Assembly: GCF_014837035.1 (NCBI RefSeq)
Contig: NZ_JACSPS010000003.1
Location: 248,001 to 312,000, forward strand
DNA length: 64,000 bases
From: Kaistella pullorum
Lineage (GTDB): Bacteria > Bacteroidota > Bacteroidia > Flavobacteriales > Weeksellaceae
Reading direction: 5' to 3'
The notes below the pieces were generated by a model that was not told where the DNA came from, made no database searches, and saw only the letters and a program-made list of their open reading frames with translations. A program made the translations under genes and the position numbers. This document shows positions 16,966 through 25,891 of the stretch, piece by piece; within the stretch, counting starts at the first letter, position 1, and every line of letters begins with the position of its first letter.

Positions 16966-18894
16966 GACCTCGTAAATTGAATTGTTGCTCTTGAATTCAG
17001 GCACGATGCTTTTCAGCAATTGCACTACCTCCACCTTCTCCCGGCGCAGCGCTGCACGGATTATCTGGTTTGTAAGGCTCTCAATTTCGTCAAAGAGCAT
17101 GTCGGGATCCTTGGAAATCAGGATTTTTTCGTGGTGTGTCGGCAAGGTGGTCGCGTCATCGCTCAGAAGTTCTTCATAAAGCTTTTCGCCAGGTCTCAGG
17201 CCTGTGTAGATTATCTTGATATCAATGTGAGGCTCATAGCCCGAAAGCTTGATCATGCGGGTGGCAAGATCGAGAATTTTCACCGGTTCGCCCATATCGA
17301 AAACAAATATTTCACCTCCATGACCCATGGTTCCAGCCTGCAGCACAAGATCGCACGCCTCCGGAATCGTCATGAAATAGCGCACAATATCGGGGTGCGT
17401 GATGGTAATAGGACCACCTGCTTCTATTTGCTTTTTGAAATGTGGAATAACGGAACCGTTTGACCCCAAAACATTTCCAAAACGCGTGGTGATAAACTTT
17501 GTCTCGTTAGCCGGGGTGTTTTGCAGCGCCTGCACAAAGAGTTCTGCCGCACGTTTTGAGGCGCCCATCACGTTTGTTGGTTTAACGGCCTTATCGGTAG
17601 AAACCATTACAAAATGGTTTGCTTTGTACTGGCAAGCGAGCGTTGCGAGATTTTTAGTCCCGAGAATATTGACAAGTATGGCTTCGTGCGGATTTTCTTC
17701 GATCAGTGGCACGTGCTTGTAGGCCGCGGCGTGATAGACCATCGAAAAATTATACTTCTGGAAAAGTGGCTCAATTCTGTGACGGTTCGAAATATCAGCG
17801 AGCACAAATTTAAACTGTATCAACGGGAATTTGCTGCGCATCTCGATCTCGATTTCATACAACGGAGTTTCGGCCTGATCAAGCACAACAATCAGTTTTG
17901 GTTCCAGCGCAGCGACCTGACGTACAATTTCACTGCCGATAGAGCCGGCTCCACCCGTGATCAAAACCGCTTTGTCGAAATGACGGGTCCTTAGTTCATC
18001 GTTCTCAATGCGTATCGGCTTGCGGTTCAGCAAATCCTCGATCTGCAGTGACCGTATCGATCCTTCCATGTCACTGGTGCGCAATTTCTGTACAGAGGGC
18101 GCCTTCAGAACCTGCAGGTCTTTTTCCAGGAAAAGATTCACCCAAGAGTTCATCTCCTCCTTGCTCATCATTTCCTTGATGAGCAGCACGCCGTCAATCA
18201 GCAAATCATCCTTGCTGTTTCTTTCCAATTTGTCACGGTTTAAAATAGGTCGCCCAAGAAGTTTTGCGCTGTGGTAATCGTGCCGCTGTGTGATAAAGCC
18301 GGCTACGTAATAGGGCAACGAGGGATTGTCCAGAATCGCGCGTGCCACTGCTACTGACTGTTCATCGATCCCTACGACCAGAATGCGCTTTCTGAGCGTG
18401 CTGCGGCGAACTTCTCGTACCAGGTGAAAAAATTCTTTTACGAATAATCTCAGCAAAAACAGCAGCATGAACGATGTCGCAAAAAATATGGCCAAAAACG
18501 GTACCGACATGTAGATCATCCGTTCGCCGGTGAGAAAATAGTAGGTAAAACTGATGAACCCAACCGCCACCGTCGTGCAGAAAGTAGCGAGGAAAAGTTT
18601 AAAAAGGTCAATAAAAGTTGAATGTCTGATAATCCCCGAATACGTACGGAAAATATACATGAAAAACACGCTGATGCCCATGATCAGAGCGTATACGTAT
18701 AAACGGTTATTAAAAACCCTGGTTGAATTGAAGCTCAGTCTCTCAATAAGATAACAGGAGAAAAAAATGGCGCATGAAATGAAAAAAAGGTCGATTGCGA
18801 GAATTACCCAACGCGGCAGATAGCGCACATCCGAGATATTCATAAAGTTGTCTCCGCTGTATATTTTTTTCTTCAGATTCTTGCGAAAACTCAT
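16954..18894 (-). CDS. CapD/WbpM/FlaA1-family membrane UDP-sugar 4,6-dehydratase
   Basis: A 646-residue protein from ATG 18894; an in-frame ATG at 18948 is longer but would precede the expected start and leave no room after the -7 box. Four N-terminal membrane segments (about residues 25-160) are followed by a CoA-binding-like Rossmann domain (RILVVGIDEQSVAVARAIL) and a C-terminal SDR domain with TGGAGSIGSEIVRQ, HAAAYKHVPLIEENP and STDKAVKPTNVMGASKR. As in WbpM, methionine replaces the YxxxK tyrosine. It makes UDP-4-keto-6-deoxy-GlcNAc at the inner membrane, the likely substrate of the WbpV-like reductase at the far end of the locus. It heads the EPS locus. Confidence 0.9.
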   Translation of the reverse strand: MSFRKNLKKKIYSGDNFMNISDVRYLPRWVILAIDLFFISCAIFFSCYLIERLSFNSTRVFNNRLYVYALIMGISVFFMYIFRTYSGIIRHSTFIDLFKLFLATFCTTVAVGFISFTYYFLTGERMIYMSVPFLAIFFATSFMLLFLLRLFVKEFFHLVREVRRSTLRKRILVVGIDEQSVAVARAILDNPSLPYYVAGFITQRHDYHSAKLLGRPILNRDKLERNSKDDLLIDGVLLIKEMMSKEEMNSWVNLFLEKDLQVLKAPSVQKLRTSDMEGSIRSLQIEDLLNRKPIRIENDELRTRHFDKAVLITGGAGSIGSEIVRQVAALEPKLIVVLDQAETPLYEIEIEMRSKFPLIQFKFVLADISNRHRIEPLFQKYNFSMVYHAAAYKHVPLIEENPHEAILVNILGTKNLATLACQYKANHFVMVSTDKAVKPTNVMGASKRAAELFVQALQNTPANETKFITTRFGNVLGSNGSVIPHFKKQIEAGGPITITHPDIVRYFMTIPEACDLVLQAGTMGHGGEIFVFDMGEPVKILDLATRMIKLSGYEPHIDIKIIYTGLRPGEKLYEELLSDDATTLPTHHEKILISKDPDMLFDEIESLTNQIIRAALRREKVEVVQLLKSIVPEFKSNNSIYEVLDK

Positions 18895-18958
18895 GTGTGT
18901 TTGGAATATTATTTTTGAGAAAGAAAAGCAGGCGACCAGCGCGACCAATCGCTTACTG

Positions 18959-18966
18959 CAAATTTA
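18959..18966 (-). promoter_or_regulatory. Candidate -7 box for the CapD-like gene
   Basis: TAAATTTG on the minus strand, 64 bases upstream of the ATG at 18894, fits TAnnTTTG. No convincing -33 TTG at normal spacing was seen. Confidence 0.4.
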
Positions 18967-19243
18967 CACATTATCGAGCCGCTAATTTAACTTTTTCCGG
19001 CAAATATGGAAATATTTAGGCCAAGTTTTCCGAAAGCTTTGTAATATACCTAAGCTAGTAGATAATGCTGATAGTAATCCATTAAAAATATTAGATATCG
19101 CACAGAATACAGAAAACTAGTTACCCTGTTGTGTCGTGTGAGAATTCAAAAGTTGATTTAAACGTAAGTGAAGTTTTAAAAACTGCCCGTTTGGCTAAAT
19201 GAGCTCAAATGCGACTGTCACACAAATTATATTTTCAGATCAA
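18967..19243. other. Intergenic spacer between EPS locus and adhesin array
   Basis: AT-rich, with no supported ORF, tRNA, strong hairpin or repeat. It separates the CapD-like gene from the stop of the small PID-motif gene. Nothing functional can be assigned beyond being the boundary between the two regions. Confidence 0.5.
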
Positions 19244-19507
19244 TCAAAGTGTTACTCCACGTTTGCGGACTTTCCAGGCAATAAGCCCGATGCCGGCGAT
19301 GACAAGCAAAGGGAGGTAATCGTCAATTGGTGTAGGATCAGCTGGATCACCGGGACTACTCGCCGCAACGTCAGGCAGTGCCTCTTCTGGTTTCGCGTCC
19401 TCCATTACGTCAGAATTATACTCCTCCTGTTCAAACCGGTTTGTACTCTGCTGGGCAGGTACTAGGATCGCGAAAAATATAAAGTACAGGTAAATAAACC
19501 TCATCAT
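19244..19507 (-). CDS. Small PID-CTERM-like membrane protein (paralogue 1)
   Basis: An 87-residue protein from ATG 19507 (or the next ATG, 19504). A longer frame back to 19600 would run into the upstream gene and bury the signal peptide. Layout: signal peptide ending VPAQQ (about residue 19), an acidic Glu/Asp/Pro spacer, then DPTPIDDYLPLLVIAGIGLI with one hydrophobic helix and a basic tail KVRKR. This order (short motif, helix, basic cluster at the C-terminus) is that of PEP-CTERM-like sorting signals, and I recall a 'PID-CTERM' class in Bacteroidota. A paralogue with the same PTPINDYLPLL core is encoded at 40466-40741. It has its own promoter. Function is unknown; it may be an exosortase substrate or membrane anchor. 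Confidence 0.75.
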   Translation of the reverse strand: MMRFIYLYFIFFAILVPAQQSTNRFEQEEYNSDVMEDAKPEEALPDVAASSPGDPADPTPIDDYLPLLVIAGIGLIAWKVRKRGVTL

Positions 19508-19521
19508 TATTATTGTTTGTG

Positions 19522-19553
19522 CAAAGATATTAATATTGTAAAGTTTACGGCAA
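19522..19553 (-). promoter_or_regulatory. Promoter of small PID-motif gene
   Basis: TTG (19553-19551), 21 bases, TATCTTTG (19529-19522) on the minus strand fits the Bacteroidota consensus. The same -7 box TATCTTTG precedes the paralogous gene at 40466. It lies just after the stop of the giant upstream gene, so the small gene need not depend on read-through. Confidence 0.65.
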
Positions 19554-19556
19554 TTT

Positions 19557-22500
19557 TTATTTAATGACTTTCTTAACGGTAATTTTACTTTTCTGGTCAA
19601 TCTTAAGAATGTAGGTGCCGTTTACTATCGCAGAAAAATCGAGGCGCTCAACAGTGCTGTTGGGTTCCACACGGCGAACCATTCGCCCAGCGGCATCAAA
19701 AATCTCAACTGAGGAGACAGGATCTCTCTGCGCCTTTACTACAAAATCCTGTCCGTCACGGTACACCACGACATCTTCTTTCACCGCTGCATCGGTAGCC
19801 AGCACGCCACCAGGCTTGTAAACGATCTCGAACCTTCCCGTACTCTCCCCCCCCTGCGCCATAAAGGTGTAGGCGCCCTCGCTTAGGTTGGTGATGGCGC
19901 CGGTCTGGTTGTCTTTGAGGTAAATGGGCTGGCTGGTGGCAAAAATACCTTCTTTTCTGCCGAGCGCAATTTTATTAATTCCCGCTGTGTAATTTCGAGT
20001 TCCAATATCTAAAATATCATCAATGTTAAATTTATTCCGACCATTAATCACTACCTTCTCTGTTCCCGCGTAGGTGAATAATGCATCAGAGGTGCCGGTT
20101 TCCTTACTGTCATCTTTTGAAAATTCATTATTACCACTATCAAAATATACGATTGCATTGCTAATGACCATATCTGATGGTGTCGTTAGCTGCAACCAGT
20201 ACCTGTCATCTGTAATAACGGTCTGCTTTCTTCCGTAAAAATTAGAATCTGTCTGATCTTTGGTTCGCTGTGTATTTTTAAAATTCAGAACCCCGGCACC
20301 TATCGCTCTCACCATGAATCCCTGACCTACTTTTACAATATGGTTCGGAATTTTAGAGCCAGCCGGACTCGCGGGATTATCCGGATCTACGTCCTTATTG
20401 CCAGGCGCCGGATTACCCACTCCGTACGTACCCGTAGCGGCATTAAAAATTGCATAGGCTGCCCCTTTATATTCAGAACCCTGCTGAACGGTAATTGCAT
20501 TGGCAAGATTATCCCAGAACTCAAAGTTTTCGCTTATCTGGCCTGGAGAATCATCGTATAGTTTTTTAATATCAATATTTGACGGATAGGGATTACCAAT
20601 CAGGTTATAGCCTGTAGTAGGAGTACCAGAATTCGCCAGCGTGTAGGTAAAGTCCCCATTCATTGGAACCCCTGTGAAATGAGCATAAATCTTTCCGCCG
20701 GGTGGAACTACCGAGGCTGAAGGCTCTTTCACAGCGAGACCCCGACCTCTAATATAAGCACCTGAGGACGCATAGAATTTATTATTCACTTCATTATGGT
20801 AAAGCGTGAACTGAGACGAACTTAAAACACCGGTCGTCTTGTTTTCGTAGATGTTTGTTTTAAGGTTTGAATCAACCAAAGGTGAAATAAGGTAGTTGTA
20901 CTGGTTGTTGTCTTTGATGGTGATTTCCCGATGTGCTGTAATTTCTCCGGAATTGGCTGCGGTTGTATTTAGCTGCAGTAGATTAGCATCGGAAGATAAT
21001 ATCAGCGCCCGCTTGTCACCAAGGTTTTTAACAAAATCCTGCACCGTAAGGTTCCCTTCGATATCGAGAGAACCGCCGGGCTGTATGGTAAGATTTTTGG
21101 CGTGGGCCTCAGTACTGACAGAAATTACCGGCTTAACAGTACTGCTCGGAATATTTACGCAGTGGTCTGCAGTGGGAACGGTGTTTCCTTCCCAATTGGA
21201 TGCCGTATTCCAGTTTGTGGTGGTTCCGCTCCAGTCGGTATCACCTTTTGTCACTACTACGGTTTGTGTGGATGGACAGCCGGCTGCGGTTTTGGCAGAG
21301 ACGGTGTATGTGGTTGTAGAAGCAGGAGATGCATAAAGCGTCGTTGCTTGAGTGCCATTATACGCAACCGTTTTCGCTGCATCTCTCCACAAACCGGTTG
21401 TAGGTGACCATGTAACAGTAGTTGGCAAAGGATTGGTACCGGTAATATTGATGTTGTCAACTGCCCAATACCAATCATTAAATGCGTGATATCTAAACCG
21501 AACCTGCACATAAGGTAAGCCTTTGTAAGCATTCAAATTAATGGTTTCCAATGCAAAGTTATTCCTTGCTCCCACCAAGGTAGTATAGTGTCTGAGTTGT
21601 TTCCAGTTCACACCATCGGTTGTAATTTCAACATATGCATCACTACTGGTAAACTGTCTAAAATAATGATAAAAGGTAAATGTGATATTTGTACTCGCAG
21701 AGTTATAATCTAAGAAACTCAACGGTGGCGAAATAAGGCTGGTTTCCATTTCATCATTGAAATATCCTGAGAGATTACTATCCACCATCACAAAAGAACT
21801 GTTATCATTGCTGTGAAATACTTCATTACCGCCCCAATCTGTATCGCCATCATTGTATATATGCCATTGTGCGGCATCTGTATCGGTACCTGTTATAGTT
21901 GTGCTGGTAATCCATGGATTTGTTATCGGATCAAAAGTTTCATTTAAGATTGTTTCCGGGATAATACCACCACTTACCACACTGATCTGGCTCGCTTCAT
22001 TCGAACAAGTGATGGCGTTCACCGGATCCATAACTATCAACGTAGGTGCAGGTGTGACTGCGACGGTAACATAAGTGTATTTTCTACATCCGGTTGGACT
22101 GGTTGCCACAACCCAATACGTTGTTGACTGAGTTACCGTTTGATTTTTTGTAGCACCCGTACCTAAGTCCGTTTGATAGGTTTGCGTCGTTTCATCCCAA
22201 CCCAGATACCAATGGTAAGAATAACTTGGATCGCTGCTGTTGGCAGTAAGGGTTATAGCTTCATTTGCGCAGACCAAAGTTTTACTTGCAGAAACGGTTA
22301 CAGGTGTACACGTCGTACATGTTCCTGCAACAAAGAAAACCATATCATATCCGTTAGTATTTTGCGCCCACGTTACACCATTGTTAGGACTAAATTGAGC
22401 AACTGCTCCCGTTGTTCCGGTAGAAGTTGCGCGCCAATAAATATTTGCATTATCACCACTGTTTGTCATTGTCACCTCTAACCAGTAAGTTCCGGCGGGA

Positions 22501-24830
22501 TAAGTAAATACTGTTGGTAAAGTAAAATTAAGGTGATAAACATTTAAAGTACTGAAAAAAGTGGTATATTGGTTCGAAGCCGTGGGTGCCGCATTATTCC
22601 ACACCGTGTCTAAAACCGCACCCGGCGAGCCATTGTTATTCGCTCTGACTCTGATGGTTACATTTGTTATTGCAGTTGATGATAAAGCTTCTAAGGAAAT
22701 ATGGCTTAAACTAAAAGTTTCTCCTGCAGGTACGATGAAATCATCGGCGATTCGTTGAGTAGCTGAGGTTCGTACACCTAAACCGTTTTCCACCGTTCCT
22801 CTGATTTGCCCATCGCCCTGGAAACAAGCTTGAGACGGATTCGTATTGAAATAGCCGCCGGGAGCCCAAACGCTTTTCGAAGAAGTACTGCAATTTGATC
22901 TTACCCAAAAGTGATAAGCAGTGTTAGGACTAAGAGGCGGAGTTGGTGTCACTGTTGTTACACCTGCTCCAACAGATCCGCTTGGTGTTGTTGATGCAAT
23001 TGGGGCAACTCCTGTCGTATTATAATAATAATCATATCCATTTTCCGGTACAGAACTTGGCGCGTTCCATGTAAATCGTGCTGTAGTCGAAGTGATGGTA
23101 TCTACGTTTAAATTTGTCGGAGCGGAACATGAAGAAGGTGTATAGTCAATTAATAGACTAGGACAAGTCGTATATGCGTATCCGTCAAAGCCAACGTATG
23201 AGGTAGTATTCCAGGTTCCCGTAGGATAAACGCCAACTGCCACAAAACCATTTGCAATAGCGTTTTGAACATATGCGATACCTGTTGCATTGAAGCTGTT
23301 ACTTTTGAGACCATTAGTTCCGAGATTACCCACAGATGTAGACAGGGGAGTGGTCATAGTAGCATAAATACCAAAAGTTGTAAGCGGATCACCAGAATTT
23401 CTGAACTGCCACGTCGAAGCGGCGTTAATTGTACCAGTTTGCCCGAATCGATTTATATATCCAATAACTGAATTTACGGTCGCTCCGATAGGGATTGTAC
23501 TTAAGTTGAATCTTGCGAAGCCCGCAATGTTATTGTTAAAATTATTGACTTTTCCAACAAACAAGTCACCTGAATTTTCAGTACCATTAAAACGCGTTTC
23601 CCCGGTATGCCACGGAGTATTGTCTGGCTCTACAATAACCGTTGGGTCAATGCTAACGGGAAACTGTCGTTCATTATTTAGTATCCAAGTTGCTTTTACT
23701 TTTGTTTTTATTGTTAAAATACCGCTATTCAGGAAGGTTTCAAAAATCGTGTTTTCTTCTTCGTTAGTTTTTGTCATATCCAAAGAAACGGGATTACTAT
23801 AAAGGTAAACCACCTTTCCGCTTGCATCTGCAATTGTAATTCCTCGTGCTGTAATGCTGTGTGTCCAACCATTTGGTAAAACCAAATCCTCTGAAAATAC
23901 TAAAAAGCTTGCATTCAAAGGAACATTCCCCAACGCTTCTTTGTGTGGAATAATATAATTCAGTTTTCTCTTCCCGGTTTCAATTAAAAATTCAGCGGAG
24001 ATATCGCCGTACATATTGTTGTAATACGCTCCATTACCTTTTACAGAAATTTGGGAGTTTGCACTGTAAACAGTTCCCACTTCTTTGCCGTTCACCTCCC
24101 AATACATTTTGGTATTCAGAAATTCTTTCACGGCACCTTCTTTTGTCTTAGACAATATTCCCTGGTGGGCTGAACTGCCAAAATAGGATTCCATTAAATT
24201 GGTCGTATTCGCATAAGAATATTCACCGGAAGTTGTTTTAGTAATTTTAGTATCGATGTCTTCCCATTTCCCCGCCTTTTTATAGTGTAGAGGCGTCACT
24301 CCGATAAGTGCGGTATAACTGCCGTCTGCGTTTTTGAAATGTTTAGAAGAGGCATCCCGTCTAGGTAAGTCCTCCACTTGCCCTTTCATTAATGCTATTG
24401 GGGAAGGTTGGTTACTGAGCGTATCTTTAAACAGGTCAGTTTTTATCCGAGGGGTGTCTGGAATGTCGATAGCTGTAATTCGTGCTGTAATATTCCGTCC
24501 GCTGTCGATACTTTTCAATCTACTTCTATTAGCAACGGTATGAATGTTTTCTGAAAAGGATTTAGCACTTAAAATAGTTGCAGTTTCGGCTGTCTTTTTT
24601 TGTATTCCGGCCGGTATCTTACCTTTATAAGTGGCAAGATTTTTTCTTAGTTCTGCGGATCTGCCATTCTGTGGTGAGGATTTACTGAAGCGTTTCTCAT
24701 CAATTTTATTTGGTGCCTGTCTGAGACCTGCGACGCTAGTAGTTGTTTGCGATAAAAGTAATGGGGCGCCCAGAAAAATGCACAACAGCAAAGCTATCTG
24801 CACGAGCAGGAAATAAAATTTTTTCATCAT
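19557..24830 (-). CDS. Giant T9SS-secreted multidomain protein A
   Basis: A 1757-residue protein with signal peptide (residues 1-28, ending LLLSQ). A unique N-terminal region (about 120-530) ends in a DNRLRE-like stretch (GETRFNGTENSGDLFVGK, FARFNLSTIPIGATVNSVIG). An FN3 domain is at about 568-660, an Ig-like domain at 840-925 and a choice-of-anchor-J/MAM-like jelly roll at 958-1130. From about 1197 to the end runs the module shared by all five giants (GYNLIGNPYPSNIDI, VGQGFMVRAIG, GESTGRFEIVYKPGG), closed by a T9SS type-A sorting domain (VEIFDAAGRMVRRVEPN, NGTYILKI, VKKVIK). It is probably surface-attached and adhesive. A run of eight cytosines (19847-19854) sits in the coding sequence just before the sorting domain. 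Confidence 0.9.
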   Translation of the reverse strand: MMKKFYFLLVQIALLLCIFLGAPLLLSQTTTSVAGLRQAPNKIDEKRFSKSSPQNGRSAELRKNLATYKGKIPAGIQKKTAETATILSAKSFSENIHTVANRSRLKSIDSGRNITARITAIDIPDTPRIKTDLFKDTLSNQPSPIALMKGQVEDLPRRDASSKHFKNADGSYTALIGVTPLHYKKAGKWEDIDTKITKTTSGEYSYANTTNLMESYFGSSAHQGILSKTKEGAVKEFLNTKMYWEVNGKEVGTVYSANSQISVKGNGAYYNNMYGDISAEFLIETGKRKLNYIIPHKEALGNVPLNASFLVFSEDLVLPNGWTHSITARGITIADASGKVVYLYSNPVSLDMTKTNEEENTIFETFLNSGILTIKTKVKATWILNNERQFPVSIDPTVIVEPDNTPWHTGETRFNGTENSGDLFVGKVNNFNNNIAGFARFNLSTIPIGATVNSVIGYINRFGQTGTINAASTWQFRNSGDPLTTFGIYATMTTPLSTSVGNLGTNGLKSNSFNATGIAYVQNAIANGFVAVGVYPTGTWNTTSYVGFDGYAYTTCPSLLIDYTPSSCSAPTNLNVDTITSTTARFTWNAPSSVPENGYDYYYNTTGVAPIASTTPSGSVGAGVTTVTPTPPLSPNTAYHFWVRSNCSTSSKSVWAPGGYFNTNPSQACFQGDGQIRGTVENGLGVRTSATQRIADDFIVPAGETFSLSHISLEALSSTAITNVTIRVRANNNGSPGAVLDTVWNNAAPTASNQYTTFFSTLNVYHLNFTLPTVFTYPAGTYWLEVTMTNSGDNANIYWRATSTGTTGAVAQFSPNNGVTWAQNTNGYDMVFFVAGTCTTCTPVTVSASKTLVCANEAITLTANSSDPSYSYHWYLGWDETTQTYQTDLGTGATKNQTVTQSTTYWVVATSPTGCRKYTYVTVAVTPAPTLIVMDPVNAITCSNEASQISVVSGGIIPETILNETFDPITNPWITSTTITGTDTDAAQWHIYNDGDTDWGGNEVFHSNDNSSFVMVDSNLSGYFNDEMETSLISPPLSFLDYNSASTNITFTFYHYFRQFTSSDAYVEITTDGVNWKQLRHYTTLVGARNNFALETINLNAYKGLPYVQVRFRYHAFNDWYWAVDNINITGTNPLPTTVTWSPTTGLWRDAAKTVAYNGTQATTLYASPASTTTYTVSAKTAAGCPSTQTVVVTKGDTDWSGTTTNWNTASNWEGNTVPTADHCVNIPSSTVKPVISVSTEAHAKNLTIQPGGSLDIEGNLTVQDFVKNLGDKRALILSSDANLLQLNTTAANSGEITAHREITIKDNNQYNYLISPLVDSNLKTNIYENKTTGVLSSSQFTLYHNEVNNKFYASSGAYIRGRGLAVKEPSASVVPPGGKIYAHFTGVPMNGDFTYTLANSGTPTTGYNLIGNPYPSNIDIKKLYDDSPGQISENFEFWDNLANAITVQQGSEYKGAAYAIFNAATGTYGVGNPAPGNKDVDPDNPASPAGSKIPNHIVKVGQGFMVRAIGAGVLNFKNTQRTKDQTDSNFYGRKQTVITDDRYWLQLTTPSDMVISNAIVYFDSGNNEFSKDDSKETGTSDALFTYAGTEKVVINGRNKFNIDDILDIGTRNYTAGINKIALGRKEGIFATSQPIYLKDNQTGAITNLSEGAYTFMAQGGESTGRFEIVYKPGGVLATDAAVKEDVVVYRDGQDFVVKAQRDPVSSVEIFDAAGRMVRRVEPNSTVERLDFSAIVNGTYILKIDQKSKITVKKVIK
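19847..19854. repeat. C8 homopolymer inside giant A
   Basis: Eight consecutive C (G8 on the coding strand) encode part of AQGGESTGR. The paralogues have interrupted codons at this site, so the tract is specific to this gene. It is a possible slippage site. Confidence 0.7.
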
Positions 24831-24877
24831 TGTGTGTTTGTGTTTCGCGCTCCGAAAGATGCCCCTAAGTGCGCACT

Positions 24878-24885
24878 CAAATATA
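24878..24885 (-). promoter_or_regulatory. Candidate -7 box for giant A
   Basis: TATATTTG on the minus strand, 47 bases before the ATG at 24830, fits TAnnTTTG. No clear -33 box at ideal spacing. Confidence 0.45.
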
Positions 24886-25831
24886 GCGATGCAAAAGAGG
24901 TTAAAAGATGTTAAATCACCTATTATCGTATTAATGTTCTAATTGGTTTCCGCTACTTATAAATAATTAGCGATAGTTTTCGTGCTCGCTTTGCACTGAA
25001 AATTGAGGAAAGAGGAAGAGACTTATTTGCCTACAGATATATAAAGTTGTAAGAGCGGAAGCCCATTCGCCAGCCTGGAACTCTGGTGAATAAATAAAAC
25101 AACTGTACGCAAGGACGCTCAGTGAACCCCTGCCAGAGGGAAACTTCAAATTAAATTCTGTAAGACCCAAGCCAGTTTTCTTTCCCGTCGAAATACGGTT
25201 AAACTTAAGGACGTAAAAAGGGATATCTAAAATCAGGGCAACTAACCAAAAGATGGAAGAGCTACAACCAAAATCTTATCGCTGTAAATACAGTTGTATA
25301 GTTAAGACAGTGCTGTTAGTATAGCACAATCAGGATTTATATATTAATCTGTATAGTTATTCCATGGACAGGTCAAACTCAGGGCATACTCGACCCAGCT
25401 CTAATATAGGTCCAATATAAGTCCAATAAAAGTCTAATAAATTAATGGACTTTCAATACTGTTACAATGGCTTAATGATGGATTTAAGCCGAACCTGTCT
25501 GGATGTAGGAATAAAAGAGTTTCCTGAGAAAATAATTAAGGCGAAAATGTATAAATACTAAGTAAAATTAGCAAAATTTTCCTTTCGGCACGGGTAGGGA
25601 AAGAGAAAAAATTAACTTACAACTCAGATTTACGATATGTTGAACAGCAGTAGATGCGGCGAATTGCGTGAAGATGGATTCAAAAACTTAAATGAAGGAG
25701 ACCTTGCAAACGCGCGGAATTTTTAGACGCGTTCCAACCTGTTAAAAGATAAATTCCAAATCGTCTAGGAGGCAATTCCAAAGCTTGTGACCGCAATACA
25801 ACAAGCAGATGAATCTAAGCAATTAAATCAT
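24886..25831. other. Long intergenic region with repeats and possible gene debris
   Basis: About 950 bases between giant A and the terminator of giant B. Apart from the 11-base repeat, a 38-codon ORF (25445-25561) and the possible relic listed separately, I see no supported gene. A 67-codon minus ORF at 24967-25170 lacks recognisable features. Codon texture is poor and stops are frequent, as in decayed DNA. Confidence 0.5.
25399..25442. repeat. Four 11-base tandem repeats
   Basis: Units CTCTAATATAG, GTCCAATATAA, GTCCAATAAAA and GTCTAATAAAT follow without gaps. The 11-base period is about one helical turn, so each unit faces the same side of the DNA. Could be a phased protein-binding site or simple AT-rich slippage. 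Directly followed by a 38-codon ORF at 25445. Confidence 0.6.
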
Positions 25832-25837
25832 AAAAAA
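25622..25837 (+). pseudogene. Possible decayed gene fragment, unknown family
   Basis: One plus-strand frame reads as helix-rich protein across two in-frame amber codons: YDMLNSSRCGELREDGF, then LNEGDLANARNF-stop, TRSNLLKDKFQIV-stop, EAIPKLVTAIQQADESKQLN. Hydrophilic, coding-like composition on both sides of each stop suggests a relic, but no family is recognised and chance cannot be excluded. Confidence 0.25.
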
Positions 25838-25865
25838 AACCATCCAGGTGCAAAAACCCGGACGG
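25832..25865 (-). terminator. Rho-independent terminator of giant B
   Basis: On the minus strand CCGTCCGGGT, a short T-rich loop, ACCTGGATGG, then eight T. It lies 27 bases after the stop of giant B and faces its direction of transcription. Confidence 0.85.
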
Positions 25866-25891
25866 TATAGAACTTCGCGGTTAAGTTTTTT

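Noticed and set aside
24967-25170. 67-codon minus-strand ORF in the spacer upstream of giant A
   Set aside because: No signal peptide, motif, start context or recognisable similarity; not distinct from chance ORFs.
25399-25442. Tandem repeats considered as a CRISPR array
   Set aside because: Units are 11 bases with no spacers and no cas genes nearby.
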